From Micrococcales bacterium (GTDB lineage Bacteria > Actinomycetota > Actinomycetes > Actinomycetales > Cellulomonadaceae), in the NCBI GenBank assembly GCA_009785115.1, contig WQWY01000010.1, positions 25,940-89,939 of the forward strand: 64,000 nucleotides of DNA, written 5' to 3'. Below, piece after piece: positions 44,949 through 54,137 of this stretch. Made by a program: the position numbers and the translations under genes. How positions within the stretch are numbered: position 1 is the first letter of the stretch; each line of letters opens with the position of its first letter. Below the pieces are notes generated by a model. It worked only from the letters and a program-made list of their open reading frames with translations. It was not told the DNA's origin and searched no databases.

Positions 44949-44981
44949 CGATGCCCTGGGTGAGGACCACCCAGGGCATCG
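44949..44981. terminator. Bidirectional terminator between pabA and pknB
   Basis: Fourteen-bp arms 44949-44962 and 44968-44981 are perfectly complementary around AGGAC. They are followed by TTCGTTC on the plus strand and lie 19 bases before the pknB stop, between convergent genes. Confidence 0.85.
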
Positions 44982-45000
44982 TTCGTTCAGTCGTCGCGCC

Positions 45001-46956
45001 TCACGGGCTGCCGCTCGACACGGTGATGTAGATCGTCTGGTCCAGCCGGACGGTAGACCCTCCAGACGGGTTGGTCGAGACCACCTGACCGGAAGGCACG
45101 GTCTCCGAGGGGCTGTCGGTCCGCGAGAAGCTCTGGAACCCCGCCGCCCTGAGCGCGTCGACCGCGGCCGCGTAGGTCATGCCGGCCAGGTTGGACGGGA
45201 TCACGGCCGTCGTCGGCGCCGTCGGGGTCGGCGGGGTCTCCTCCGCCGCCTTGGCGATGACGACGGTGATCCGGTCGCCGCGGTTGACGAGCTGCCCAGG
45301 TGCGGGATTCGTGCTGATCACCGTGCCTGCGGGCTTGTCGCTCTCCTCTTCCCGGAAGGTGGGCCTCAGGTTCAGGTCGTCGAGGATCTGCTCGGCCTCG
45401 TCGCGGGTCTTCGAGACGAGGTTGAGGAGCTCGGCCCGCCCGGTGGAGACGTAGTAGGTGACCGTCGAGCCCTGAGCGGCGGCGGTCTGGGCCTCAGGCT
45501 CGGTTCTCGCCACCCTGCCCCTGTCCTGCTCCAGAGAGTCCAGGTCCTCCCTGCTGCGCTCTGGCTTGAACCCTGCGGCCTCCAGCTCCCTCTCCGCCAC
45601 GTCCGGCGTCATCCCGCTGACGTCGGGCACCGTGCTGGAGGTCCCGCCGCTGGACACGAAGTAGGTCACCGTGCTGCCCTCGGCGACGCGCACGTTCGCG
45701 GCCGGGTTGGTCCTGACGACCAGGCCCGCCTCGACCTCGGTCGACACCACGGACTCCTTCGCCGGCACGAGCCCGGCCTGGGTGATCATCTCCTCGGCCA
45801 CGTCCGCGGTCTTGCCGACCACGTCGGGCACCTCGACCTGGCTCGACCTGCCGTTCAGCACGATCAGCACGATGATCCCGACGAGGGCGAGCGCCCCGAC
45901 GGCGGCGAGGGCGATGACGAGCCACTTGCGGCTCCTCGGCTCCTCGTCCTCCTCGCCCGGCTCCTCCGGCGCACCGATGCCGGTGGACTGCCACGGGGGC
46001 ACGCTGGCTGGCATCACCGCGGTGCCGCCCTGGACCGGGCTCAGCACCTGGGTCGCCATGGCCGGGGCGGCCGCCCCGATCGGCGGGGCGAGCACCCGGG
46101 TGCCGCGCTGCACGGCCTCCAGGTCGGCGCGGAACTCCGCGGCCGTCTGGTAGCGGGCCTCGCGCTCCTTGGCCAGCGCCATGTACACGATCTGGTCCAG
46201 CACCTGCGGGATCGAGGGGTTCAGCACAGAAGGCCGAGGAGCCTCCTCACGCACGTGCTGGTAGGCGACCGCCACCATGGAGTCGGCCATGAACGGCGGG
46301 CGACCGGTCAGCAGCTCGAACAGCAGGCATCCGGCCGAGTACAGGTCAGAGCGCGCGTCGACCTGCTCCCCACGGGCCTGCTCGGGCGACAGGTACTGGG
46401 CGGTGCCGACCACGGCCGAGGCCTGCGTCATGGTCGCCGCGGAGTCGGCGACCGCCCGGGCGATGCCGAAGTCCATGACCTTCACCGCGCCGGCGGTCGT
46501 GATCATGACGTTGGCGGGCTTGATGTCGCGGTGCACGATGCCCGCGCGGTGCGAGTACTCCAGCGCCGACAGCACGCCCACGAGGATCGCCAGCGCCTCG
46601 TCAGCGGGCAGCGGGCGGCCGTCGCGCAGCATCTCGCGCAGCGTGTGGCCCTCGACGTACTCCATGACGATGTACGGGACGGAGGCGCCGTGACCGGTCG
46701 GCTCGATCACCTGCTCCTCGCCGGTGTCGTACACCGCCACGATCGCCGGGTGGTTCAACGCCGCCGCGGCCTGCGCCTCGCGACGGAACCGGTTCAGGAA
46801 CGCCGGGTCCCTGGCCAGGTCCGAGCGCAGCACCTTGATCGCGACGGTGCGGCCCAGCCGCCTGTCGTAGCCGATGTGCACCTCGGCCATGCCACCGCGA
46901 CCGATGGTCTCACCGAGCTCGTACCTGCCCGCGAGAATCTTCCTCGGCTCGTCCAC
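45001..46956 (-). CDS. pknB: Ser/Thr protein kinase PknB with four PASTA domains
   Basis: A 651-residue transmembrane kinase that senses peptidoglycan fragments and controls growth and septation. The kinase domain (about 10-275) has GRGGMAEV, catalytic HRDIKPANV and DFGIARA. A membrane helix lies near 340-365 and four extracytoplasmic PASTA repeats follow, each starting like VPDVVG, VPDVSG, LLNLVS or IPSNLAG. Start GTG 46956 overlaps the pknA stop by one base (TAGTG). It is the last gene of the fhaA-to-pknB operon and ends at the shared terminator. Confidence 0.97.
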   Translation of the reverse strand: MDEPRKILAGRYELGETIGRGGMAEVHIGYDRRLGRTVAIKVLRSDLARDPAFLNRFRREAQAAAALNHPAIVAVYDTGEEQVIEPTGHGASVPYIVMEYVEGHTLREMLRDGRPLPADEALAILVGVLSALEYSHRAGIVHRDIKPANVMITTAGAVKVMDFGIARAVADSAATMTQASAVVGTAQYLSPEQARGEQVDARSDLYSAGCLLFELLTGRPPFMADSMVAVAYQHVREEAPRPSVLNPSIPQVLDQIVYMALAKEREARYQTAAEFRADLEAVQRGTRVLAPPIGAAAPAMATQVLSPVQGGTAVMPASVPPWQSTGIGAPEEPGEEDEEPRSRKWLVIALAAVGALALVGIIVLIVLNGRSSQVEVPDVVGKTADVAEEMITQAGLVPAKESVVSTEVEAGLVVRTNPAANVRVAEGSTVTYFVSSGGTSSTVPDVSGMTPDVAERELEAAGFKPERSREDLDSLEQDRGRVARTEPEAQTAAAQGSTVTYYVSTGRAELLNLVSKTRDEAEQILDDLNLRPTFREEESDKPAGTVISTNPAPGQLVNRGDRITVVIAKAAEETPPTPTAPTTAVIPSNLAGMTYAAAVDALRAAGFQSFSRTDSPSETVPSGQVVSTNPSGGSTVRLDQTIYITVSSGSP

Positions 46957-48254
46957 TAGAGCTGACCTCCACTGTCGTCCGCGATGCACGCGGTACTCGG
47001 GGATGAGGGTATCGGGATCGCCACCACGATGGCAGCGGATCGAGAAGAGCTCGTGGTGTCACCCGGGCTGATCGCCCGGCCCAGCGCCACCAGCGCCCAG
47101 ATCACCACGACCACGACCGCCACGAGCAGCGCCCAGCGCAGCCACAGCGGAGCGGCCGGGGCGGGAGCCGCCCGACGCGCCCCGCCCGTGCGCAGACGCG
47201 AGAGAAGACCGTCCGTGGCGGACCGGGCGCGGCTGCCCCGGGCCGGCCCCAGCCGTCGCGGCCCGATCGTCACCGGGGTCCGGATAGGACCGCGGTCGGG
47301 GGTGACGGGGCTCCGCGGCACGAACGACGGCGGGTCGGCGACCTCCGGCAGCACCGTCTTGGCCTGCTGCGGCTCGCCCCCCGAGCGCAGCGGCGGCGCG
47401 GCCGCCCGGGCAGCCACCGGGACCCCGGCGGGCGGGGTCGAGGCGATCAGGCTGTCGAACAGCGCGGCGAGCTCGTCGCCGGACTGCGGGCGCCGCGCCG
47501 GCTCCTTGTCCAGCAGCCGCATCACCAGCGAGGCGAGCCTCGGCTCGACGCTCGCCGGCAGCGGTGGCGGCGGGTCGTTCACCTGCGCGATCGCGATGTC
47601 GACCGGTGAGGTGCCGGTGAACGGTCGCTCCCCCGCGAGCGCCTCGTAGGCGATGATGCCCAGCGCGTACAGGTCTGACAGGTTCGTCGCCGGGCGGCCC
47701 ACCGCCTGCTCGGGCGACAGGTACTGGGCGGTGCCCATGACCATGCCCGTCGCGGTCAACGGGGTCTGGTTGATCGCCTGGGACACCCCGAAGTCGGTGA
47801 TCCGCACCCGGCCGCCCGGCTCCACGAGGAGGTTGCCGGGCTTCACGTCCCGGTGCACCACCCCCATCTGGTGGGCGTAGTGCAGACCCCGCGCGGCCTG
47901 AGAGAGGATCGGCAGCAGCCTCTGCGGCTCCAGCACCCGCTCGCTGTCGAGGATGTCCGACAACGGCTGACCCGGTACCAGCTCCATGACCAGGTAGGCC
48001 GTGCCGGCGTCCTCCCCGTAGTCGAACAGCGGCGCGATGTTGGGGTGCGACAGCGCGGCGGAGTTGCGCGCCTCGACCCGGAACCGCTGCAGCAGGGTCG
48101 ACTCCCCGGCGTACTCCGGGCGCAGCGCCTTGACGGCCACCGGGCGACCCAACGACTCGTCCCGGCCCTCCCAGACCTCGCCCATCCCGCCGACGGCGAT
48201 CAGCCGGACCATGAGGTACCGGTCGCCGAGCAGCACGCCCTCCCTGACTCTCAT
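46956..48254 (-). CDS. pknA: Ser/Thr protein kinase PknA
   Basis: A 432-residue kinase working with PknB on cell shape and division. The kinase domain (about 8-265) has AVGGMGEVWEG, HRDVKPGNLLVE and DFGVSQAI. A Pro/Arg-rich juxtamembrane region is followed by one membrane helix (LRWALLVAVVVVVIWALVAL) and a short external tail. There is no sensor domain, as for PknA. ATG 48254 overlaps the pbpA stop as ATGA. Confidence 0.95.
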   Translation of the reverse strand: MRVREGVLLGDRYLMVRLIAVGGMGEVWEGRDESLGRPVAVKALRPEYAGESTLLQRFRVEARNSAALSHPNIAPLFDYGEDAGTAYLVMELVPGQPLSDILDSERVLEPQRLLPILSQAARGLHYAHQMGVVHRDVKPGNLLVEPGGRVRITDFGVSQAINQTPLTATGMVMGTAQYLSPEQAVGRPATNLSDLYALGIIAYEALAGERPFTGTSPVDIAIAQVNDPPPPLPASVEPRLASLVMRLLDKEPARRPQSGDELAALFDSLIASTPPAGVPVAARAAAPPLRSGGEPQQAKTVLPEVADPPSFVPRSPVTPDRGPIRTPVTIGPRRLGPARGSRARSATDGLLSRLRTGGARRAAPAPAAPLWLRWALLVAVVVVVIWALVALGRAISPGDTTSSSRSAAIVVAIPIPSSPSTACIADDSGGQL

Positions 48255-49696
48255 GAGGTCAGCACCGCCTCGATGACAGCCCGAGCGATCGGCGCGGCCA
48301 CCCTGCCACCGGTGGCCTCGTCGTGGCGCGCGTCCCCGCCGTGCTTGACGAACACGGCGACAGCCACCTGAGGGTCGTTCGCGGGGGCGAACCCGGTGAA
48401 CCAGACGTGCGGGGCCTGCTGACCCGACTGCGCGGTGCCCGTCTTGGCAGCCACAGCCACCCCGGGGATCTGCACCGGCCTGGCGCTGCCCGAGCGCACC
48501 ACGTTCTCCATCATCTCGGTGAGCGTGCGGGCGGTCGAGGCCGAGATCGGGCGGGCGAACACCTTCGGCTCGGTGGTACGCACCGTCGACAGGTTGGCCG
48601 CACGCACCGTGTCCACCAGGTACGGGGTCATCAGGGTGCCGTCGTTGGCGATGGCGGCGGACACCATCGCCATCTGCAGCGGGGTGGCCTGCACCTCGAA
48701 CTGGCCGATCGCGGACTGCGCCGTCTGCGGGGCGTCGAGCGAGGCGGGGAAGCGGCTGTTCGCCGCGAGCATCGGGATGGTCACCTCGGTGTTGAACCCG
48801 AAGGCCTCCGCCTGGCGCCGCAGAGCGTCCGCGCCGAGGTCCACCCCCAGCCACGCGAACGAGGTGTTGCACGAGACCCGCAGGGAGTCGTCCAGCGTGA
48901 TGGGGTCGGAGCCGCACCCTCCGCCACCGAAGTTGCCGATCCCTCTCGACGTCTGCGGCGGCGTGTACGTGTGCGGCGCCGGCAGCGTCGAGCTCGCGTC
49001 GTACCGGCCCGACTCCAGCGCCGCCGCGGCGACGACGAGCTTGAAGGTCGACCCGGGTGCGTACCGCTCCTGGTAGGCCTTGCTGCGCAACGGGTTCCCA
49101 GGGGCCGTCAGCAGCGTCTCGTAGGCCGACCGAGCGGCTCTCATGTCGTGCGTCGCGAGCTCGTTGGGGTCGAAGCCCGGGGTCGAGACCAGGGCGAGGA
49201 TCCTGCCCGTGGACGGCTCGATGGCGACGATCGCGCCCTCCTGGTCGCCCAGGGCCCTGAGCGCCGCCTCCTGCACCGCGGGGCTGATCGTGGTCTCGAC
49301 CGCCGCACCCTCCGGCGGGCGTCCGAGGAACACGTCGCGCAGGCGGGAGAACACCAGCTGGTCAGAGCTCCCCGACAGGTAGCCGTTCTGGGCCTGCTCC
49401 AGGCCGGTGCGGCCGGTGACGCCGAAGAACCCCGTGATCGAGGAGTACGTCACAGGGTCGGAGTACTGACGCTGGAAACCGAAGACGTCGTCGACAGGCA
49501 CCGAGGACGCCACCGCGACCCCGTCCACCACGATCGGGCCCCGGGCGTCCCCCAGGGCGCGGTACAGGGTCCGCACGTTGCGGCTGTCGTTGTCCAGACG
49601 GTCGGACTGGAAGAACTGCACCCAGGTGGCGCTGCCGATCAGCACCAGGCACATGACGAGGGCGACCGACGCCAGCCTGCGCAGCGGGGTGTTCAT
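48251..49696 (-). CDS. pbpA: Class B penicillin-binding protein PbpA
   Basis: A 481-residue transpeptidase that crosslinks peptidoglycan at the septum. One N-terminal helix (about 7-27) precedes a dimerisation domain and the penicillin-binding domain with the three catalytic motifs: SxxK as GSTFKL, SxN as SCN and KTG as AKTGTA. ATGA overlaps join it to rodA upstream and pknA downstream. PbpA in mycobacteria is a PknB substrate, which fits the operon. Confidence 0.96.
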   Translation of the reverse strand: MNTPLRRLASVALVMCLVLIGSATWVQFFQSDRLDNDSRNVRTLYRALGDARGPIVVDGVAVASSVPVDDVFGFQRQYSDPVTYSSITGFFGVTGRTGLEQAQNGYLSGSSDQLVFSRLRDVFLGRPPEGAAVETTISPAVQEAALRALGDQEGAIVAIEPSTGRILALVSTPGFDPNELATHDMRAARSAYETLLTAPGNPLRSKAYQERYAPGSTFKLVVAAAALESGRYDASSTLPAPHTYTPPQTSRGIGNFGGGGCGSDPITLDDSLRVSCNTSFAWLGVDLGADALRRQAEAFGFNTEVTIPMLAANSRFPASLDAPQTAQSAIGQFEVQATPLQMAMVSAAIANDGTLMTPYLVDTVRAANLSTVRTTEPKVFARPISASTARTLTEMMENVVRSGSARPVQIPGVAVAAKTGTAQSGQQAPHVWFTGFAPANDPQVAVAVFVKHGGDARHDEATGGRVAAPIARAVIEAVLTS

Positions 49697-51192
49697 CGGT
49701 CGGCCCCCCCGTCCACGATCTCGGTCGGCGGGTCGGCGGTCGACGAGACAGCGGCCGACGAGGCAGCGGACGCGGACACCGGACGGCTCGTCGCGGCCCC
49801 GGCGACCACCACAGGCGTCCCCGCCTCCGGGGTGAGCACGGGGCGCACGTCCGGGGCAGGCCTGCGCGCGTCGTCGGAGACACGCAGCAGCAAGGCCACG
49901 ATCAACCAGTTGGCGAACAGCGACGAGCCGCCGTACGCGAGGAACGGGGTGGCCAGACCGGTCAGCGGGATGAGCCTGGTCACACCTCCGACGACGACGA
50001 ACACCTGGAGCACGAGGAGGAACGACAGACCTCCCGCGAGCAGCTTGCCGAACCCGTCACGCACACCGATCGCCGTACGCATGCCCCGCTGCACCAAGAC
50101 GGCGACCAGCAGCAAGATCGCGGTCAGCCCGGTCAGCCCCAGCTCCTCACCGAGCGAGGCGACGATGAAGTCAGACTCGGCGTAGGGCACCAGGTCAGGA
50201 CGCCCCTGGCCCCAGCCCGTGCCGAACATGCCGCCGCTGGCCATGCCGAACAGACCCCGCACCAGCTGACCCGACCCACCGGGATGGCGGTTGAACACCT
50301 CGTCGTTGAACGCGTCGAGCCACCCGTCGAACCGTGCCCCGACGTGAGAGAAGGCCCGGGCCGCGACCGCCGCCCCGACACCGAACAGCCCCAGGCCGAT
50401 GACCACCCAGCTGATCCGCTCCGTGGCCAGGTAGATCATCGCGACGAACAGCCCGAAGAACAGCAGCGCGGCGCCCAGGTCTCTCTGCATCACCAGCACG
50501 GCCATCGCGACGACCCAGATGAGCAGGATCGGCCCCAGGTCACGCACCCGAGGCATCTTCATGCCCAGCACCGTCCGCCCGGCCAGCGCGAGGGTGTCCC
50601 GGTTGGTCACCAGGTACCCGGCGAAGAACACCGCCAAGGTGATCTTCGCCAGCTCGGCCGGCTGCATCCCGACAGGCCCGACCCGCACCCAGATCTGCGC
50701 ACCGTTGATCGTCTGACCGATGCCAGGGATCATCGGCGACAGCAGCAGCGCCAACGAGGCCACCATCGCGGTGTAGGTGTACCGACGCAGCTTGCGGTGG
50801 TCGCGCAGCAGCCAGAGCAGCAGCAGGGCCCCGACGACGGAGACCGCCGTCCAGAGCAGCTGCTTGTCGGCGAAGCCGTGCGGCCTGCCCCGGGCCGCGT
50901 AGGCCAGGTCGATCCGGTAGATCATCGCCAGGCCGATGCCGTTGAGCGCGACGACCACCGGCAAGATCACCGGGTCGGCGTGCGGCGCCCGCCAGCGCAC
51001 CACCAGGTGAGCCCCCACAGCCAGCACCGCCATGCCCAGGCCGTACTGCCAGACGTCCGCCGGCACGCTGCCCTCGACCCCGATGCCGACCATCGCGTAG
51101 GAGTAGATCCCGACGACCAGCGCCACGACCAGCAGCGCCACCTCGACCCCACGCCCCGCCTGGACCCGGGTCGGAGAGATCGTGGCCATCAC
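49693..51192 (-). CDS. rodA: FtsW/RodA/SpoVE family peptidoglycan glycosyltransferase
   Basis: A 499-residue polytopic SEDS protein that polymerises glycan strands from lipid II with its class B partner, here the next gene pbpA. About ten to twelve helices; conserved SEDS segments KQLLWTAVSV, MQPAELAKIT, MQRDLGAALLFFGLF, GWGQGRPDLVPYAESDFI and LTGLATPFLAYGGSSL are seen. The C-terminal ~60 residues are Ala/Pro/Val-rich and probably cytosolic. ATGA overlaps on both sides keep it in the operon. Confidence 0.96.
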   Translation of the reverse strand: MMATISPTRVQAGRGVEVALLVVALVVGIYSYAMVGIGVEGSVPADVWQYGLGMAVLAVGAHLVVRWRAPHADPVILPVVVALNGIGLAMIYRIDLAYAARGRPHGFADKQLLWTAVSVVGALLLLWLLRDHRKLRRYTYTAMVASLALLLSPMIPGIGQTINGAQIWVRVGPVGMQPAELAKITLAVFFAGYLVTNRDTLALAGRTVLGMKMPRVRDLGPILLIWVVAMAVLVMQRDLGAALLFFGLFVAMIYLATERISWVVIGLGLFGVGAAVAARAFSHVGARFDGWLDAFNDEVFNRHPGGSGQLVRGLFGMASGGMFGTGWGQGRPDLVPYAESDFIVASLGEELGLTGLTAILLLVAVLVQRGMRTAIGVRDGFGKLLAGGLSFLLVLQVFVVVGGVTRLIPLTGLATPFLAYGGSSLFANWLIVALLLRVSDDARRPAPDVRPVLTPEAGTPVVVAGAATSRPVSASAASSAAVSSTADPPTEIVDGGADR

Positions 51193-52511
51193 GCACTCAC
51201 CGCACCGTCAGGCGGCGGGTCGACGGAGGGCTCGTGCGTCGGCTCCGGCTCGGCGGGCGACGGTAAGGGCGGCGACGGCCGCTGCGGCACACCCGGGAGC
51301 TCGGCCCGCAGCTCGTCGACCAGCAGACGCGCGTCGGGCAGGTCGTCGGCGTGGATCGTGGCGCCCACCCGGTCACGCAGATAGGGCGGGAGGTCCTCGA
51401 CCCGGACATCCGTGCGCTCCACCACCTGGGACAGGCTGAGCGGGCCGATCGTGGCCGCCACCCCACGAGAGATCACCACGTCACCGTCGTCCACGTTGAC
51501 GAAGTACTGCGTCAGCGTCCACCAGTACGCCCCGGCGACCAGGACGGCGACCACCCCCAGAGCACCCAGCCACACCGCGAGCAGACCCCCACGACGCCGA
51601 GGTCGCTCCTCCGGCTCGTCCTCGATGTCAGCACCAGGGTCAGGCCGAGCCCCCGCCACCAGGGCCCCCGCACGCGCGGCCGCACCGTCGAGAGCCGCCG
51701 TCGGGTCGTGGCGAGACACCGCCGCCGCACCGACGATCTGCGGCCTGGCGCTCTGAGGCTGCTCCTCCAGCAGCGCGTCAAGACCGACCACGTCAGCGAC
51801 GATCACGGTGACGTTGTCACCCCCGCCGGCGCGCAGCGCCAGCTGGATCAGACGGTCCGCGCAGGCGTCAGGCTCAGGCGTCCCGCGCAGCGTCTCCGCG
51901 ATCGTGTCAGCGGAGACGAAACCAGACAGCCCGTCCGAGCACAGCAGCCAACGGTCACCAGGACGAGCCTCACGCACCGACAGGTCAGGAGACAGCGCCA
52001 GCTCGAAGTCGCCGAGCACCCGCATCACCACCGACCGCTGCGGGTGGTGCTCGGCCTCCTCCGGCGTGATCTTCCCCGAGTCCACCAGGTGCTGGACGAA
52101 CGTGTGGTCAGACGTCACCTGGGTCAGCGTGGAGTCACGCAGCAGATAGCAGCGCGAGTCCCCGAGATGGACCATGGCCAGCTTGTTGCCGCTGCGCAAG
52201 ATCGCCGTCACGGTGGTGCCCATCCCGGCCAGCTGCGGGTCGGCCTCGGTACGGGCGATGATCTCCGCCTTGGCGCTCGCCAACGCCGCGGACAGCACGT
52301 CCAACGACTCGTCCGACCGGTGCGCCTCCTCGTCCAGCGGAGCCAGCGCCGCCACCGTCACCGACGAGGCGACATCACCCCCCGCGTGCCCGCCCATCCC
52401 GTCAGCGACCACCAGCAGGCGCGGCCCGGCATAGCCAGAGTCCTGGTTGCTCGAGCGGACCAGGCCGATGTCAGACCTGGCGGCATAGCGGAGCGCGACG
52501 TCCACGGGCAC
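51189..52511 (-). CDS. pstP: PP2C family Ser/Thr phosphatase PstP
   Basis: A 440-residue phosphatase opposing PknA and PknB. The PP2C domain (1-240) has RSDIGLVRSSNQDS, VADGMGGHAGGD, the metal-binding LCSDGLSG and GGDNVTVIVADV. A linker, one membrane helix (LLAVWLGALGVVAVLVAGAYWW) and an external domain of about 120 residues follow, as in mycobacterial PstP. The GTG start at 52511 abuts the fhaB stop without a gap. Confidence 0.96.
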   Translation of the reverse strand: MPVDVALRYAARSDIGLVRSSNQDSGYAGPRLLVVADGMGGHAGGDVASSVTVAALAPLDEEAHRSDESLDVLSAALASAKAEIIARTEADPQLAGMGTTVTAILRSGNKLAMVHLGDSRCYLLRDSTLTQVTSDHTFVQHLVDSGKITPEEAEHHPQRSVVMRVLGDFELALSPDLSVREARPGDRWLLCSDGLSGFVSADTIAETLRGTPEPDACADRLIQLALRAGGGDNVTVIVADVVGLDALLEEQPQSARPQIVGAAAVSRHDPTAALDGAAARAGALVAGARPDPGADIEDEPEERPRRRGGLLAVWLGALGVVAVLVAGAYWWTLTQYFVNVDDGDVVISRGVAATIGPLSLSQVVERTDVRVEDLPPYLRDRVGATIHADDLPDARLLVDELRAELPGVPQRPSPPLPSPAEPEPTHEPSVDPPPDGAVSA

Positions 52512-52991
52512 CTACCTGCCCAGCTCGATGACGTTCTGACCGATGCGCACCGAGGTCCCCGGAGGGACGCGCGTCGGAGCCTGGACCCGCACCTCACCCA
52601 GGTAGGTGCCGTTGGTCGAGCCGAGATCCTCGACGAACCACTCCTCCCCCTGCGGGTACAGCCGGGCGTGCCGCGACGAGGAGTAGTCGTCGTCCAGCAC
52701 CAGGGTGCAGCCCGGAGAACGACCGACGAGCACCGGCGCCGTACCCAGCGGGACGATCGTGCCGCGCAACGGGCCCTCGGTGACCACCAGCCTCGTCGGG
52801 CCACGCCCCCCCGCCGCCCCGGCAGGAGCCCTACCAGCGGCCCCGCCCGCCGACGCGGGCTTCAGCCTGCGCCGAGCCACGATCTTCGTGCCGTACAGGT
52901 CCCGGCGCAGCACAGAGATCGCCGAGAGCACCAGCAGCCAGAGCAGCGCCAGATAACCCAGCCGCAGCAGGCCGACCGTGAGCTCGCTCAT
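52512..52991 (-). CDS. fhaB: FHA domain protein FhaB/FipA
   Basis: A 159-residue protein with an N-terminal membrane helix (LLRLGYLALLWLLVLSAISVL) and a C-terminal FHA domain with phosphothreonine-binding residues: GRSPGC, SSRHARL and GSTNGTYL. FhaB couples kinase phosphorylation to the division machinery. It overlaps fhaA as ATGA and abuts pstP. Only the membrane segment sets it apart from FhaA; length is as expected. Confidence 0.95.
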   Translation of the reverse strand: MSELTVGLLRLGYLALLWLLVLSAISVLRRDLYGTKIVARRRLKPASAGGAAGRAPAGAAGGRGPTRLVVTEGPLRGTIVPLGTAPVLVGRSPGCTLVLDDDYSSSRHARLYPQGEEWFVEDLGSTNGTYLGEVRVQAPTRVPPGTSVRIGQNVIELGR

Positions 52992-53695
52992 CCGTCCTGA
53001 TCAGACTCTCCGCCGGTCCAGAACAGGATCCTGGTACGGCCGATGGTGACGGTGTTCCCGTCCAGCAACGTCGCTGCCGGGACCTTGTTGCCCTCAACGT
53101 ACATGCCGTTGGTCGAGCCCATGTCCGAGGCGATCACCCCGTTGGGGGTGACTTTGATCTCCAGGTGCTGGCGCGACACCCCCGGGTCGTCCACGATGAT
53201 GTCCGACTCCGACCCGCGCCCGATCACCGTGACCGGCCCCGTCAGCAGGTAACGCTGCCCGTCGATGTCGATCAACGGGTGCTTCGTGGACGGCGGGGTG
53301 GAGGTCGCAGGAGCCACCGCCCCGCGAACCGACGCGCTGGTCACGCTGAACCTCCCGGTCTCCAGGTCTGGGTCTTCGCTGAAACGCACCATGACCGGGC
53401 CGACGAAAGCGTACCGCTGGCTCGCGGCGTACTCCGTGACGTTCGTCGCGAACTCGTCAGCCAGGGTCTCCGCACCCCACTGCTCGAGCCGGTCGAAGTC
53501 AGCGGTCGACAGCTCGATCGTGAGCTCGTTAGGAGCCACCGTCCGGTCACGGTCCAGGGGCTCGGCACGGTCGTCGATCTCCCGACGCAGCGCGCTCACG
53601 AGCTGGACCGGCTTGAGCTCCGACCTGAACACCTTCGAGAACGCGGTGTTGACGGCGCGCTCTACGGAGTTCTCGAACGACTCGAGAAGACCCAC
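52988..53695 (-). CDS. fhaA: FHA domain protein FhaA (DUF3662 plus FHA)
   Basis: A 235-residue cytosolic protein. The N-terminal DUF3662 domain starts LLESFENSVERAVNTAFSKV, and the C-terminal FHA domain has GRGSESDI, SRQHLEI and GSTNGMYV. In mycobacteria FhaA binds phosphorylated MviN and acts with PknB to control peptidoglycan synthesis. GTG 53695 follows GGAGG by about 7 bases; longer readings add an Arg-rich unlikely stretch. It begins the operon. Confidence 0.93.
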   Translation of the reverse strand: MGLLESFENSVERAVNTAFSKVFRSELKPVQLVSALRREIDDRAEPLDRDRTVAPNELTIELSTADFDRLEQWGAETLADEFATNVTEYAASQRYAFVGPVMVRFSEDPDLETGRFSVTSASVRGAVAPATSTPPSTKHPLIDIDGQRYLLTGPVTVIGRGSESDIIVDDPGVSRQHLEIKVTPNGVIASDMGSTNGMYVEGNKVPAATLLDGNTVTIGRTRILFWTGGESDQDG

Positions 53696-53871
53696 ACGAA
53701 TCCTCCGCTCCACCGTCGCACGCCCGAGACCGGGCCCTGGTTCTCCTGCCGTACGGACCCACCGTAGGCGACGGTCCGGCCTTGATCGTATCCGCGTCCA
53801 GGCCGCGACGCTGCCAGTTGCGCACCTCGGCCCCAGCACCACCCGACGGACGTGCTAGCCTTGCTCGTCCC

Positions 53872-53954
53872 GCGTGAGTGGCGAAATGGCAGACGCGCTG
53901 GCTTCAGGTGCCAGTGCCCGCAAGGGCGTGCGGGTTCAAGTCCCGCCTCACGCA
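53872..53954 (+). tRNA. tRNA-Leu (CAG)
   Basis: Acceptor arms GCGTGAG and CTCACGC, an anticodon stem CTGGC/GCCAG around TTCAGGT (anticodon CAG at 53905-53907), a class II long variable arm (TGCCCGCAAGGGCG) and a T arm GCGGG-TTCAAGT-CCCGC are all present. The 3' CCA is not encoded. It lies divergently from fhaA, a place where actinobacteria commonly keep tRNA-Leu. Confidence 0.95.
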
Positions 53955-53960
53955 CGAGAC

Positions 53961-54085
53961 CGAGAGCGACGTGTGCTTGCGTTCCGCAAGCCTCGTCGCT
54001 CTCGTCATCTGTGCGGGGCCCAGCCCCGCACCCGCACGGGGGCAAGCCCCCGTGACCCCCCTCGGCCGGCATATGCATGCCGGCC
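53961..54085 (+). repeat. Array of four consecutive stem-loops after tRNA-Leu
   Basis: In order: CGAGAGCGACG/CGTCGCTCTCG (53961-54004) with an inner GCTTGCG/CGCAAGC; GTGCGGGGC/GCCCCGCAC (54011-54031, loop 3); CACGGGGGC/GCCCCCGTG (54035-54054, loop 2); GGCCGGCAT/ATGCCGGCC (54064-54085, loop 4). All stems are perfect and 9-11 bp. The first is a probable tRNA terminator. The rest are unexplained. Confidence 0.75.
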
Positions 54086-54137
54086 CTCGTGCGGTCAGCG
54101 TGTCCAGCCGGTCGATGTCCGACCTTCGTGCGGTCTG

